Below are positions 1-11,700 of a stretch of 64,000 nucleotides of DNA, one piece after another. The DNA lies in assembly GCA_037349105.1 (NCBI GenBank), contig JAYJMM010000061.1, forward strand, positions 124,001-188,000, in the 5' to 3' direction. Below the pieces are notes generated by a model that did not search any database, was not told the DNA's origin, and saw only the letters and a program-made list of their open reading frames with translations. Numbering within the stretch: position 1 is the first letter of the stretch; every line of letters begins with the position of its first letter. Made by a program: the position numbers and the translations under genes. The DNA comes from Limnomonas spitsbergensis. Its lineage: Eukaryota > Chlorophyta > Chlorophyceae > Chlamydomonadales.

Positions 1-47
1 CACGCGGCCAAGCTTTGAGCGGGCCCAAAGGCGTAACGTTTTTGACA
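1..47 (+). repeat. Dispersed repeat Z, copy truncated by the window edge
   Basis: The window opens inside a ~60-bp dispersed element whose full copies read GGCGCCCACGCGGCCGAGCC, then a short variable part, then GGGCCCAGAGGTGTAACGTC and ATTGAC. This copy keeps CACGCGGCCAAGC, GGGCCCAAAGGCGTAACG and TTGACAG. It lies 3' of the minus-strand gene at 229-858. Other copies lie near 4343, 36567, 47050, 54787, 59863 and 60536. Confidence 0.7.
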
Positions 48-228
48 GACAGTGGCATATGGCAAGCTTGCACTGATACACAAAACTAATGGCATGAAGA
101 CATAAACCGGGTACAGAAGCATTGCTTGAGTAGCTGGAAGTCATCTCACTTAATTTGCTGTGAGCTGACTAGCTCTATCAACATATATGTAAATATGTCC
201 CATAATGCTTTCTGCGTTCCAAAAGCTC

Positions 229-858
229 CTAGGCAAGCCCGAGCGCGAGGGCAGGGCATCGAAGCTCAACCTTGCCGCCATCCAGGACGTGGCCAGTGGG
301 GAGCTCCCCTGTCAGGCATTGGATCTGCTCTGCTAGCCTGTCCATGTACTTCTGGACCTGCTCATCAGTGAAGTGGAGGAAGCACGATGACTTATACGCA
401 CCGGTAGGCGGCTGTAGGCCCCTACGAGCAAGTGCGAAAGCACCGCCTGGGCCCTGCAAGAACATGAGTAGGCTAGATACCACCAAGCCCTCGCTGGAGC
501 AAGTAGACCCATTTTCTTCATACGCCGTGAATCCGATGCGCTTCTGCAGACTGCTGGTATTAGTAATAGCCCACTGCAGAGTCTGCTTTCTTGCGGCCCT
601 GTTGAGCGCGGCCATACTGTCAACCAGCTTCTGGGATTGCCCATGAATGTGCTTCAGCTCCGCAACCGCTTCTCTGTTAAGAGCCAGCGTCAGGTCATTG
701 CTCTCCTTCAGATCCGCAGCCGCTGCAACGGCCTCTCTGGCCAGACTCAGCGCCACGTCGGTGCTATGCTCACGGACGATGCTCAATGCAGCGTCGGCAG
801 CGCTATTGGACTTGGACATTGTGCTGGCTGCTGCTCCCTGCGGTTGTTGGTTCAGCAT
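229..858 (-). CDS. Unrecognised family protein, member 1 (IHGQSQKL family)
   Basis: This is a single-exon 209-residue frame starting at a true ATG (858). I do not recognise the family, but two other members lie in this window (3437-4048 plus, 57416-57985 minus). Shared blocks are REHSTDVALSLAREAVAAAA (about residues 29-48), an SNDLTL-type stretch, AELKHIHGQSQKL (about 66-78), QLQWAI-type text near 95, and a C-terminal TDEQVQKYMDRLAEQI..LTGELPT block. The N-terminal half should be a long amphipathic helix rich in Ala, Glu and Leu. No signal peptide or membrane segment is visible. The upstream region shares GTCTCAATG and GGACAGGC words with the upstream region of member 3, which suggests a shared promoter and supports a real gene. 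The function is unknown. Confidence 0.7.
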   Translation of the reverse strand: MLNQQPQGAAASTMSKSNSAADAALSIVREHSTDVALSLAREAVAAAADLKESNDLTLALNREAVAELKHIHGQSQKLVDSMAALNRAARKQTLQWAITNTSSLQKRIGFTAYEENGSTCSSEGLVVSSLLMFLQGPGGAFALARRGLQPPTGAYKSSCFLHFTDEQVQKYMDRLAEQIQCLTGELPTGHVLDGGKVELRCPALALGLA

Positions 859-3436
859 GACTTGATTGTCTCACTGTCTCAATGTTATCAGTACCGCTAC
901 GGGACAGGCTGGTAGTGTGTGCAAGAAACATGTTGATAAAATCATACAAATTGCCTTAGGATGATGTACGATCAACCAGTCAATGATAACAACCTGATCG
1001 CAAGACATCTGAAAATTCAGATAACTTCCTCATGAAGAGACGAATGCCATGGAATATCATGCATGAATATCAGTCTACCGGTAAATCACTTTCAAGTGCT
1101 CTCCCAGCATGCTGGACACAATCAATGCATGCCATGGCAACAGATATAACAGTGACCCACGATCCTATCTTATACCAGGTATCCTACGAGGAAAGTTCAC
1201 TGCATCTGGATCCTTTATCCGAACAGGTCAGAACGCAATTCAGTGATGATTCGGGACTCACTTGTTCCTTGGTCTCGAAGATTGCCACGTCACTGCCCTG
1301 AGGCTTGCTTGCTTGCCTTCGATCCCTTATGTCATGTATTATCAGGGGTATTATGTATGGACCGCAATGAGCCAGACAAAAGTCACCCTGCAGCGATATT
1401 TCGATCGTGGCATCGCCGCCTTGACGGGCCCTATTTGTTGGTATGAACAGATAAGTCTCTCAAACTCTAATACCGTACGTATACCAGATTTCTTGAGGTA
1501 TCGATCTCCCTTAAAAACGTACTTTTACTCTCCAACGTTTCAGTCAAATGACATGGCATTATTTGCCAACGTTGGCAAGTGAGTGACGTCATTTTTTCCT
1601 AAGTCCGTCATCTTTGAAGAGGAGCGCATGCCATTAAATACTTGCATTACTTGTTATTTATCGACCTCGATCCCGATCGTATCAAATGCCCAGAGGGCCT
1701 CCACGGAAGCGGGGGTGTTGCAGGCGAGGCTTGACTAATCGCTGCTGCAGCCCATCCTGATGAGGAGCGATTATCTAAAGCTGCAGGTACTACTTTTACT
1801 GGTATGAAGCGTGCCTGAACCTTCGCCTACTACAAGAGCATTCACTGCATTTTGGTCTGCAGTTACAGCCCACATGCACAGCATTGAGCCAGCGAATACA
1901 GCATCCCACCCTTTTTGGGCAACATCTTACATGCATGCGCAGCTTCCACCAGCACTGGCAGCCCCCGAATGCATGCCCAGCCCCCCGCATGCATGCACGT
2001 TACCCCGCCCGCTTGCATGCACTACCGGACTACCCCCCGGCCGCATGCGCACCGCTTGCATGCACAGCTCCCACCCACATGCACACTGTCTACATGCACA
2101 CACCCCTGTCCACATGCACAGCATCCCGCCTGCTTGCAGAGCGCCCCACACGCATGCGCATTCCTTGCATGCACAGGTCCTCGCTTGCATTCACATCACG
2201 TAGCCGCGCTCGCGACCCTCCACCTGCATTCTTAGCTCCTTCCCACACCCCGCCCGCATACGCACTACCCCCCGCCTGCCAATATTGCAGCATCTCTCAT
2301 GACTGTATGCTAGAGAACCCAGCCAAGGATCCACGAGTCATGAACATTCTCACTGGCTGCAGGTCACGGGGGGATCTGGTCCGCATCTGCAAGATTACCG
2401 GCGATGATTTCACTGCGTGATCCATGACAGAGGAGGGGCTAACGACTCACAGCTGCTCTGCAAAGAGGTGTGGCCAGACATGCGGCCATATCTCGTGGGG
2501 GGACCAGAAGCTGCCTGACATGACATGTGCCGTCTTCAGGTTGGGTGGACTGCTGAAGGTCAAGTTGCATACCCGTATGCACCGTGCTATAATCCCGCCT
2601 GGGCGTTTCGAGGCAGATGGATCAGAGTTCTCCTTGCTGAGGTAAATTTGCCCTGGGCTAGACTGTAAATTCCCTTAACCCAAGCTTTTCTATAAACAGG
2701 GGCAAATGTACGTCACGAGTGGATTTAAACAGAGCATGCCATGGATCAAGCCTTTGTAATGTATCACTTTCTCTTTCCCTTACCCCGCTTAGGTACAGCC
2801 CCATGTGCTTCTTCTCGTATGAGGTCATGTGTGACTGGTCAGCGCAATGTATCGGCTGATGGAACTTCTACCGCAACTTGCTGCTCAGGTCAGTCAGATA
2901 TCCTGAACTGCCACTTGCAAACAAAAAGGTGCAACCCAGGGTATGCTACACGTGTTTATTTTAAGGAGCCTCTACTGTGATTCAGCTAAGGCCCGGGGAT
3001 CCACGTGCATCAAGCCCTGTTTTGCCCGGGCCACCGGCCGTAGGATGGTCAAGGTTTGGCACATTGCACCTGCTCCATTTGCTCAGTTCTACCATTCATG
3101 CCCTTCGAAGGTATCACATAGTGCCTATGACAGGCTCCATAGAGGTCACTGCGGCCGTTGTTGCAACAGCAAAGCAGCGCTTGCTCAGCAACGAGTCGCC
3201 GCTCTTTCGGCGTGCCACGCTTGACGTCATTACGCAGCAGTATGATGGTATCACAATTGGCTTTCACCATGACCGGTGTTGCATCGCGGCCCCTTGTTTG
3301 GCAGATCTTGAGGCGCCGCTTGTTTTGGGGTCAAGCTTCAAGGACAGATGCTTTGTACACAGCAGCGCTTATCGTACTAGGAGATGGCCTAATTATCATG
3401 AGCTGCATGACACTGAGTGTGTCCTGACCCGATGAT
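859..3436. other. Divergent intergenic region, no confident gene
   Basis: About 2.6 kb between the head-to-head family members 1 and 2. It contains a degenerate ATGCAC-rich array (about 1870-2290). An open plus-strand frame at 2977-3435 ends two bases before the member 2 frame; its middle (about 3090-3260) reads like protein, but no family is recognisable. Members 1 and 3 start at ATG, whereas member 2 has CAG at that point, so part of 2977-3430 could be an upstream exon or leader of member 2. Confidence 0.4.
1870..2290. repeat. Degenerate GCATGCAC-rich minisatellite
   Basis: Imperfect tandem repetition of CATGCACAGC and CCGCATGCATGCAC words separated by C-rich spacers. All the open frames here are repeat by-products of low complexity (Cys/His/Ala/Pro) and I do not count them as genes. 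Confidence 0.7.
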
Positions 3437-4048
3437 TTGCAGGGTGCAACAGCTAGCACTTTGTCTAAGTCTAGTAGCGCTGCCGAAGCTGCCCTGATGA
3501 AGGCCACTCAGGGCTTCATCCGCGAACATAGCACCGAGGTATCGCTGAGTCTGGCGAGAGAGGCAGTTGCAGCGGCTGCGGATCTGAAGCAGAGCAATGA
3601 ATTGACGCTGGCTGTTAACCGCGAGGTGCTTGCGGAGCTGAAGCACATTCATGGGCAATCCCAGAAGCTAGTTGAAATCGTGACCCAGTCCACAAAAAGG
3701 CAGAACTTGCAGTGGGCCATGAGCAACGCCAGCCTTCACGAATTCACCGTGTATGGTGAAGATGGGCAACCTCATTCCAGCAAGGACGACGCGGGATATT
3801 TCCTGGGCTCGCTCATGCAGGGCTTCTCCGGTTCCAAGTATTTTGTCCGTAAAGCTCTCAAGTCTCAAGCTCCCAAGACTCGACAACAGGACGGCACCTA
3901 CCAGTATACTGATGAGGCCGTTAAGGAGTATGTAGACAGGCTTGCCAAGCATATCAATTCCCTCACGGGCGAGCTGCCCACCATCACTTTCGGGGATGGC
4001 CCCATCTTTACTCTGAAAGCCATAGTCCTGATGCCCCCTAAATATTAA
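3437..4048 (+). CDS. Unrecognised family protein, member 2
   Basis: The open frame gives about 203 residues homologous to the genes at 229-858 and 57416-57985. Shared text includes REHSTEVSLSLAREAVAAAA, AELKHIHGQSQKL, RQNLQWAM and a C-terminal TDEAVKEYVDRLAKHI with LTGELPT. Unlike the other two it has no ATG at the expected place: the homologous start reads TTG CAG GGT GCA, preceded by TGATTTGCAG, which looks like a 3' splice site. It is therefore either a spliced gene with an upstream start exon or a copy that has lost its start codon. The remaining frame is intact to the TAA at 4046-4048, so the coding part is not an old pseudogene. The function is unknown. Confidence 0.6.
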   Translation: MQGATASTLSKSSSAAEAALMKATQGFIREHSTEVSLSLAREAVAAAADLKQSNELTLAVNREVLAELKHIHGQSQKLVEIVTQSTKRQNLQWAMSNASLHEFTVYGEDGQPHSSKDDAGYFLGSLMQGFSGSKYFVRKALKSQAPKTRQQDGTYQYTDEAVKEYVDRLAKHINSLTGELPTITFGDGPIFTLKAIVLMPPKY

Positions 4049-5700
4049 AAAACATGGGGAAATGGAGCAATTATTTTACTACACTGACAGCAATATGCTG
4101 CAGATTGGGTTTGCTGCTGGAGTGCTGGTAGATGTTGTCAATCAGTTACCGGTAGATGATATTTTATACAATTCTCACTGATCAGACAGGATTGTTGGCA
4201 GTCATGTCAATTTGCCACTGGATAATTCGGATGCATCCATTTGCTTTATATACCAGAACTGTTTTGGAAACCTGACAGACACGCATCATGTGTTACCAAC
4301 ACTGAGACCAACACTTCAATGTTCCTGTCATGTTATAATTCTGTCAACGACGTTCCACCTTTGGGCCCTACCCCTTGGCCGCGTGGACGCCTAACTGAAG
4401 GGTTGAGAGGAAAGAACGAACCAAACACAAGGGGGCAGGACAAAACAAATGAGGAAAAGTGGGGGGGGGGATGTAAGGGAAAAAACAAAAGACTGGAAAA
4501 GAAAGACAAAGGATGTTCAGCCCCCTGGTTCAGCATCTGAAAACGTCTACCCCTCAACGATATCTATCTACCACGTCTACCACAAAGGCAAGGGCACCCC
4601 GCCTTAAAATTCTGTATCTCATATTTGCTTCAGATCTGTATTTTCAGTATGATGAACCTTACTAAGGTCTTGCTACTGCAAATTGCGGGGCTCGATCAGA
4701 GTGCTACCCATCTTGTGAGTTTGAGACCAATTGTGGTCTGAACTCCGAAGATCCGAGTCTTAGCAGAATGCGTCAGTTTTAATACCGCATGAACGAACTT
4801 GCAACATTGACGTAGTGCTGAACGGTACTGCCTTGTTTGGCCATGCCTGTCTATAATTGCACATAGCATTTGGAGCCTCCGTTCTGTTTCAAGCATCAAA
4901 ACATACATGAAGGGAGCGTTCAGCTGCCCCAGCGGCCCAGCCATGAGACTATGAGCTGGGTGCAACGAGCAGTCTTCTATCCCAGGGAGGAAAGCTGCTA
5001 GGTCCAGGCTGTTATATCTGGATGATGATTCTATCTATTTAGGGTCCTGGAGTAGGGTTCATATTGAAAGATTTTAGGCAGAAGACTTAAAAAGCCCACT
5101 GGGATGCCAATATGTGCATGTGACATTGCTGGCAACGATCAAGTGATCATGATAAACACAGTGGACGAGGGTAGAACTCCGACGGTCCAAGGCAATCAAG
5201 CAACAGTATAGCACATGCATCTAAAAAGAATGACACCCCATCAAACAGTTTATCCATGGGGCACAAAAGCGAGGGCCGTTGATAAATCCGACCGATATGC
5301 ACCTTCTATGACCGTCAATATATTTAAAACATGGGAGATACAAAACAGGAAAGAGGGATGGACAGACAGGCTTGAATACCCATTCGATCTGTGAGTCAAA
5401 TTACGATGGAGGCAGTGGTTCAAACACGTGGATGACTGAAGTGATCTTCTACAATAGGCACAAGCAAGACATCATGTCACAAACCATTCAGTGCCCATTC
5501 CTGACCCGCTGATAACAAGTTCATCTGATATTCTGATGGCACCCATTGTTCCAGTGCCCACGCCTGGCACATAGATGCAATCCATGTCTCTGCATCCATG
5601 ACCGGCGGTTACAGCAACAGAATGCCTGGCCAGTTGCCCCTCAGTTGAGCCTCGTGTCCGAATAGGCAGCCTCCAACATCCACCCTCATAAGCATATGGT
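4049..5700. other. Intergenic region with one Z repeat
   Basis: No coding exon is supported between family member 2 and the 3' end of the apyrase gene. The region holds the Z copy at 4343-4396 and its adjoining purine-rich tract (4400-4510). The rest is unremarkable AT-richer sequence. Confidence 0.5.
4343..4396 (-). repeat. Dispersed repeat Z, copy 2, with adjoining pyrimidine tract
   Basis: Read on the minus strand: GTTAGGCGTCCACGCGGCC, then GGGCCCAAAGGTGGAACGTC and TTGACAG. The ~150 bases upstream on that strand (4400-4545) contain CTTTCTTTTCC, CACTTTTCCTC, TCCTGCCCCCTTGTG and TTCTTTCCTCTCAACCC in order. The same ordered words precede the plus-strand copy at 60536, so the element is longer than the 60-bp core. 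Confidence 0.75.
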
Positions 5701-8700
5701 TTATTTAACTCTTGAGCTGCGTGCCCTGACTAGCGGCCGCAGGGGCAACATCCCATGTGTGCCCTGAAGCTGACGGTCCCACCAAGAGATATGACCAGCC
5801 CCGCCAGCCGGCCCGGCTGCAGCGTCTTCACCGGACATGCTCCCTGCTCCGCCCCCGGCGGAAACGCCCCCGCCCGCTTCAGCCGCGCCACCCCCACCGC
5901 TGACCTGCAGCCTCCCCGCCAGTGCTCGCTTTTTCCTCCAAAGTAGCACCGATCTCAGCAGCAGGGAGAAGCCACACAAAGCTAGCGCGGCAGCCAGAAG
6001 GAGCCAAGAAGACATCCCGAACACCGTCACCCCCCGCTGCCCGGTCGTCGAGTGCTGCCCGCTGCCCACTGCCACCAATCCCCACCACGCCGTCTGCACC
6101 GGCACCGCAGCCACGCCAGCATTAGGCGCTCGCTTAGCTGCCTGGGATCCAGTCCCCGCCACCTCCGCTGCCTCCATAGCACCAGGAGCAGGCACCGCCT
6201 GCTGGCCGCTTCCCGCTGCTTGCTGGCCGCTCCCCGCCTCTTGCCACCAGCGCCGTCTGCTGCGCCTCCAGCCTTGGTGGTCAGGGACCATCATGTCGGA
6301 CAGGCGCGAAGCTTCCATAAGAGCAGCGCCGAGGGTCCAGCTAATCTCACCACTACCTGCACCGGCGGACAGCCCACAAATGTGCCACTTGAGCATACAT
6401 TCAATGGGCACCATCCAAGAATACATGTTTTCACCATTACCTGAAATCGGTGCACAGGCTTTAACCACACCAGCTTAATTCTTCGCCAGCGGTCAGCACA
6501 TCAGTGCGCCACTTGAGAAGTAGCAGCCACGAGGCATCCTGCGCCTATGTTCTGAAGCCAGGCTACACCATACACCCTACCTTCCCCGCATCATCGATGT
6601 CCTCTGTTCTCCCTTGCAACAGCTTCACCAACCCTCGCGTCCAAACATCAGTCTCATAAAGATCGGAAATGCACCGTCTCGACACGGAGGCTTTCAGGGT
6701 TGGTTTCAAGAACAATGCCCACCTCTCCTGCCAATCTTAAGAACATATATTTGTTTTCTGACCCATTGATTGCCCAGCCTGTGTCACCCATCCTCTCACA
6801 CCTAGCATTCCACACCTTGACCTAACCTCACACAATCTGGACATCTGAAAGCAACCCTCCACACACACAGCCACACCCCCACCAGCCAAGTAGCCACCCC
6901 CCACACATACTAGCCACACAGCCATACAGCCCCTCATCCCCACCAGCCACCCACCTATCCCCAGCTGCTCCTGTTTCACTTGCAGCCCCTCTTGGAGCAG
7001 CTTGACCACGTACGGCCCCCACAGGCAATACCGCTCCACATTCACATTGTCTCCCAGGTCGCGCGCAACTTCGCGCCACCCTCGGCTGCAGAAAGTCTTG
7101 GACTTTTCCAGCACCTGCAAGGGAGAGGACGTGCGTAGAGTGGGCGATCATCTTAAACGGAACGTCGTTAAGACATGTTTTTAATCTGTACGGGGAGAGG
7201 GGCAAGCAGGGAGACACAAGCGCGTTTCACACTGACTACAGCTACAGAATGTCCTGGATCTGTGCAAGGAGAGAGTGGGCGAGGGGAGAGACGCAAGAGT
7301 GGGCGAGAGTGGCCAGGGCAGATATAAAGGGTCTCGTCATCCACCACCTGGTGCAGCAAGTCCTATAGCGTGAGTCACCAGTGGTAGGCCGCTCTGGGTT
7401 TGGTTCCCATCGGCCTGGCAGTGGCTGCCCAGCAACCTGCCAAAGATGGCCAGGTGTGACCGTCTGGCCATCTATCTCTACAGATGGCCACCCAAAACTG
7501 TAGGGGATGAGATGTGGCCGTTTGGCCATCTGCATGTACAGTTGGTCACCCAAAACTGAAAGGGATGAGATTGTCCTTGTTGGCCGTCTGGCCATCTATA
7601 TCTACATATGGCCACTCAAACTTGCTAGGATGAGATATTCCTTGTTTCTCCGGTCCCGCCATCAGGTCTACACTCACCCACACGGCCTCATCCTCACCCA
7701 ATCACTGCATGCCCCCCCCCTCCCTCCTTCCCCCCCTCTGTCCCACTGACCTACCGTGCACCCTCTCCAACTCTTGCATGCACCCACCGCCTACACACAC
7801 ACACACACACCGCTTACACACTCGCCCCTGCTTCCTTAGCTTCCCCGGCAGTCATACTTCCCCCAAACCTGCTGCATCGTGGCGTCCTGCCGCAGCCCAA
7901 AGAACTTCCACACAACATAGAAGCCAGACAGGCCCATGTAGCTGATGCCGCCCGTGGCATCACGGCGACGCCCCGACAGGTCATCCACAATGGCGGCAGC
8001 TCGCTGCAGGTTCCAGGGGTGTGTTGAGAAAGCAGGGTTTAGAGCTACAGTCACAGCTGCGCTTGACCTTAGGCATGCTTGGGTTGGAATATAGGGTTGA
8101 GGGTTCAGGGCGACGCTACAGTGCGTTCCATCAGTCTTCCTATGGATCATATAAAAACTGGCACCGGGTTATCGTTAAATAATACACCCTGAGGCGTGAA
8201 TGAAGGAAGCCATGGCATCTGCTCGATCGTGGCTCTGAGTAGGCTAAGACACAGCACAGCACAGTTCCAGTTGAACATGCTCCAGGTTGACAAGGCTTGG
8301 TATGCTAAATTGCTAACCAATATTCGTATGCTAACAGATATTCGTATGCTAACAAAAATTCGTATGCTAACCAATATTCGTATGCTAACCAATATTCGTA
8401 TGCTAACCAATATTCGTATGCTAACCAATATTCGTATGCTAACCAATATTCGTAGGCTAACCAATATTCGTAGGCTAACCAATATTCGTGGGCTAACCAA
8501 TATTCGTATGCTAACCAATATTCGTAGGCTAACCAATATTCGTAGGCTAACCAATATTCGTAGGCTAACCAATATTCGTATGCTAACCAATATTCGTGGG
8601 CTAACCAATATTCGTATGCTAACCAATATTCGTAGGCTAACCAATATTCGTATGCTAACCAATATTCGTAGGCTAACCAATATTCTTATGCTTAGCATTA

Positions 8701-11700
8701 AATTTGTAGGTTAACCAATTTTCTTGGCGCGCCCGGTTCAGATAACAGTTCGTGGGAGATGGAGGGATATGGGCACCTTATTGAGGGTTGCAGGTGCAGC
8801 ATGAGGTTCGTGCTCCCAGGGCCTGCTGCCACCTTCACTAAAACCCAACTCAAGCGCCTAATACAAGCAGGAGGCTCCCTCCCCAGCACCCAAAGCGTCG
8901 CCCCTGTGTTTCAGTGTTTCAGCGCTTCAGACGCTTTTCGGTCCATAGGGTACCAAGAGACCGCATTGGCAGTTCAACCTGCAAAGTGCATCAGGTGCTG
9001 GCCTTGTATTTGAAGGCAAACAAACAGCCCTACACCCGGGTGCAACCTCCCATCGCGACTTCTATCAGGCCCCCTTTGATAAGAACACTTCATTCAAACA
9101 TTCCCTCCCCCGCACACGAACGAGCCGAAACATTTCCAGTGAAATGCTCAGGCATCCCATTCATTGACCGGACAAGCTGCACAGGCATATCATGACCCAG
9201 CCCTAGACCCAGGTACATCCCCCAATTAAGACCTCCTCCAGACACACACACACACACAAGCCAAATTGAGCCTTGCCATTCCCAACCAGCCCCACGCGGC
9301 CGAGCGTTAAGCAGGGCCTAGCGGGTATGCACCATTCTAAACACACAAGCCAAAGACATACCGGCCTCATGCCCAGGCATCCCACTCAGCGACCTCGTAC
9401 ACTACACCGGATGTCCACCACCCAACATACTTGGTATTCTCGCCCACCTTCGGTGGCAGCATCAGCTGCGGCATCTCTGTAGCCAGACAGGGCGGCGTCG
9501 CGCACGCCTGTGCGCTGCGCACCAGCTCCTTAACCAGGCGGGAGCAGGCCTGCCAGTCAGAGGCGCCCACCAGCTGCAGGGACTTGACCTCGGGAGAGAT
9601 GCCGCCATCCTGGACACAAACAGAGGTGAAGGATTTATGTGGGTCACACATATTTGTTAAGCATTTATATGGGTCACTCACAAAGGTTCTATGCAGTTAC
9701 GCACAAAGGATCTATGCAGTTACGCACACACTGGTATGTCGAGAATGCCTGAGCCAGGCATATGTCCCCAACACTCCCCCTCGGACTGCTCCCAGCCACT
9801 CAACAATATAAATTGTAACAGTCCCCAAAAACCTCCCGGCGCTATTCAGCCCCCAGCCAGTCCTTCTGCGTAACACATGTTCCGGCTAGGGTTTATGCAA
9901 GCCACAAACAGGGGAAGGTTTCACCCAAGCACACTATTGGTCTATTGGTCACACATGGACAAATTACAGGTGAGACGTTGGTGGGCCCATGAGGGTCAGT
10001 GCAGATCACGTAGAAGGTTGGGCGCCTACTGCAAGGGGAGTAAGCCATGCGCTGGTGGGTACACCTAATGCGTGTGGATACCCATCATACTTCCGCCACA
10101 CTTCATGGATACCCATCACACTTCCGTCCCCATCAGCGTCAGGCACTCTGTTGGCAAGTGGATCAGAAGGTGCAGAAGTCCGTATATGCACGTCAATGAC
10201 ATCTGCCTTTGAAAGACTTCCTGTTTTTATTTTGACTGTCAACAACCAGACAGCCTTGTTCAACCCGCACATCCTTTTGAACCCAGATCTCAAGCTCTAA
10301 CTGTAGGTTCCAAGGATCGTTGCAGATCCTTTAGATCTAACTGTAGAATCCAAGGATCGTTGCATATCTCAAGATCTAACTGTAGGCTCCAAGGATCGTT
10401 GCAGATCTCAAGATCTAACTGTAGGTTCCAAGGATCGTTGCAGATCGTTTAGATCTAACTGTAGAATCCAAGGATCCTTGCATATCTCAAGATCTAGCTG
10501 TAGGTTCCAAGGATCGTTGCAGATCTCAATATCTAACTGTAGGCTCCAAGGATCGTTGCACATCTCAATATCTAACTGTAGGTTCCAAGGATCGTTGCAG
10601 ATCTTTTATATCTAAATGTAGGCTCCAAGGATCGTTGCAGATCTCAAGATCTAACTGTAGGCTCCAAGGATCGTTGCAGATCTCAATATCTAACTGTAGG
10701 TTCCAAGGATCCTTGCAGATCTCAAGATCTAACTGTAGGCTCCAAGGATCGTTGCAGATCTTTTAGATCTAACCAAAAGGTTCCAAGGATTGTTGAAGAC
10801 CTTTAAGATCTGGATGGGGAATACCCTCAAACTGCATGCTAGGCGGGTCAGGCCAGTTACCTGCAGCCTGTGGTAAGAGGCAGAGTACCCCTCATGCAGG
10901 CAGGGGTGGTGCAGAGGCGGGACAGCCGCAGGGGCAGGGACGTGCGACAAGACGTGCAACAAGGCCGTCCCAGTCAAGGCCGGGGAGTCTTGGGGGGGCG
11001 GTGCGTTGCCGCTGATGGAGGAGGCATTCCATCGCCTGGAAGAGGACCTGGAGGACCCGGAGAGGCCATTGCATGTGGATCAGTGGGTTGGGTTCAGGGT
11101 TTTGGGTCAACAGTTTCTGGTGTCCATGCTGCATGCTTCAAATTATGGTATGGCGTGTGCATTGCCAGAAAAAGGCCTTCGAGAGCTGTCTGGCGTTATG
11201 GCAGCTGTGTGAATGCTGCCACAGCTAAAAGGTTTAACAAAGAACTGCCGATGGCAACAGGCCGTGATGTGTTATGTCTTCTTCTTTCACTATGGCTGCT
11301 TTGTTAATGCTATAATTCAAAACCAGGCATCCAAGGTGAACGAAGACGACAGGACACATCATGGCCTGTTCCCATCGGCAGTCATTTTTGAAACCATTTA
11401 GCTGTGGCAGCAAGGCCATGAGGGCTCCTCACCTCTTGGCCGCCGCCACGCTCCCGCCTTTGCCACCGCTACGTCTACCGGCCGCTCTCTGCCCTTCCCT
11501 GGCCAGCCTCCGACCCGTCCGAAAAGGGGCACCGTGCGCCCCGTCCAGCTTCACCTCAAACCAAGCAGCTGCATCCCCCAGGGCCCTAGCCAACAAGCTT
11601 GATCTGAACACCGACGTAGGTCCAATTGCGTCAGATCTCGAATGTCCCCCCTCGGCCTCAAGGCTCGGATGCTCTTGCCAGTCGATTGAGCGGCTCCTGC

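Noticed and set aside
8310..8700. CRISPR array
   Set aside because: Units are contiguous 18-mers without unique spacers, and the genome is eukaryotic.
8147..8714. Open frames on both strands of the 18-bp array
   Set aside because: Repeat-derived and intronic; no flanking coding text.
10006..10293. Minus-strand 95-codon frame between apyrase exons 7 and 8
   Set aside because: No apyrase homology, and it lies next to the minisatellite within a large intron.
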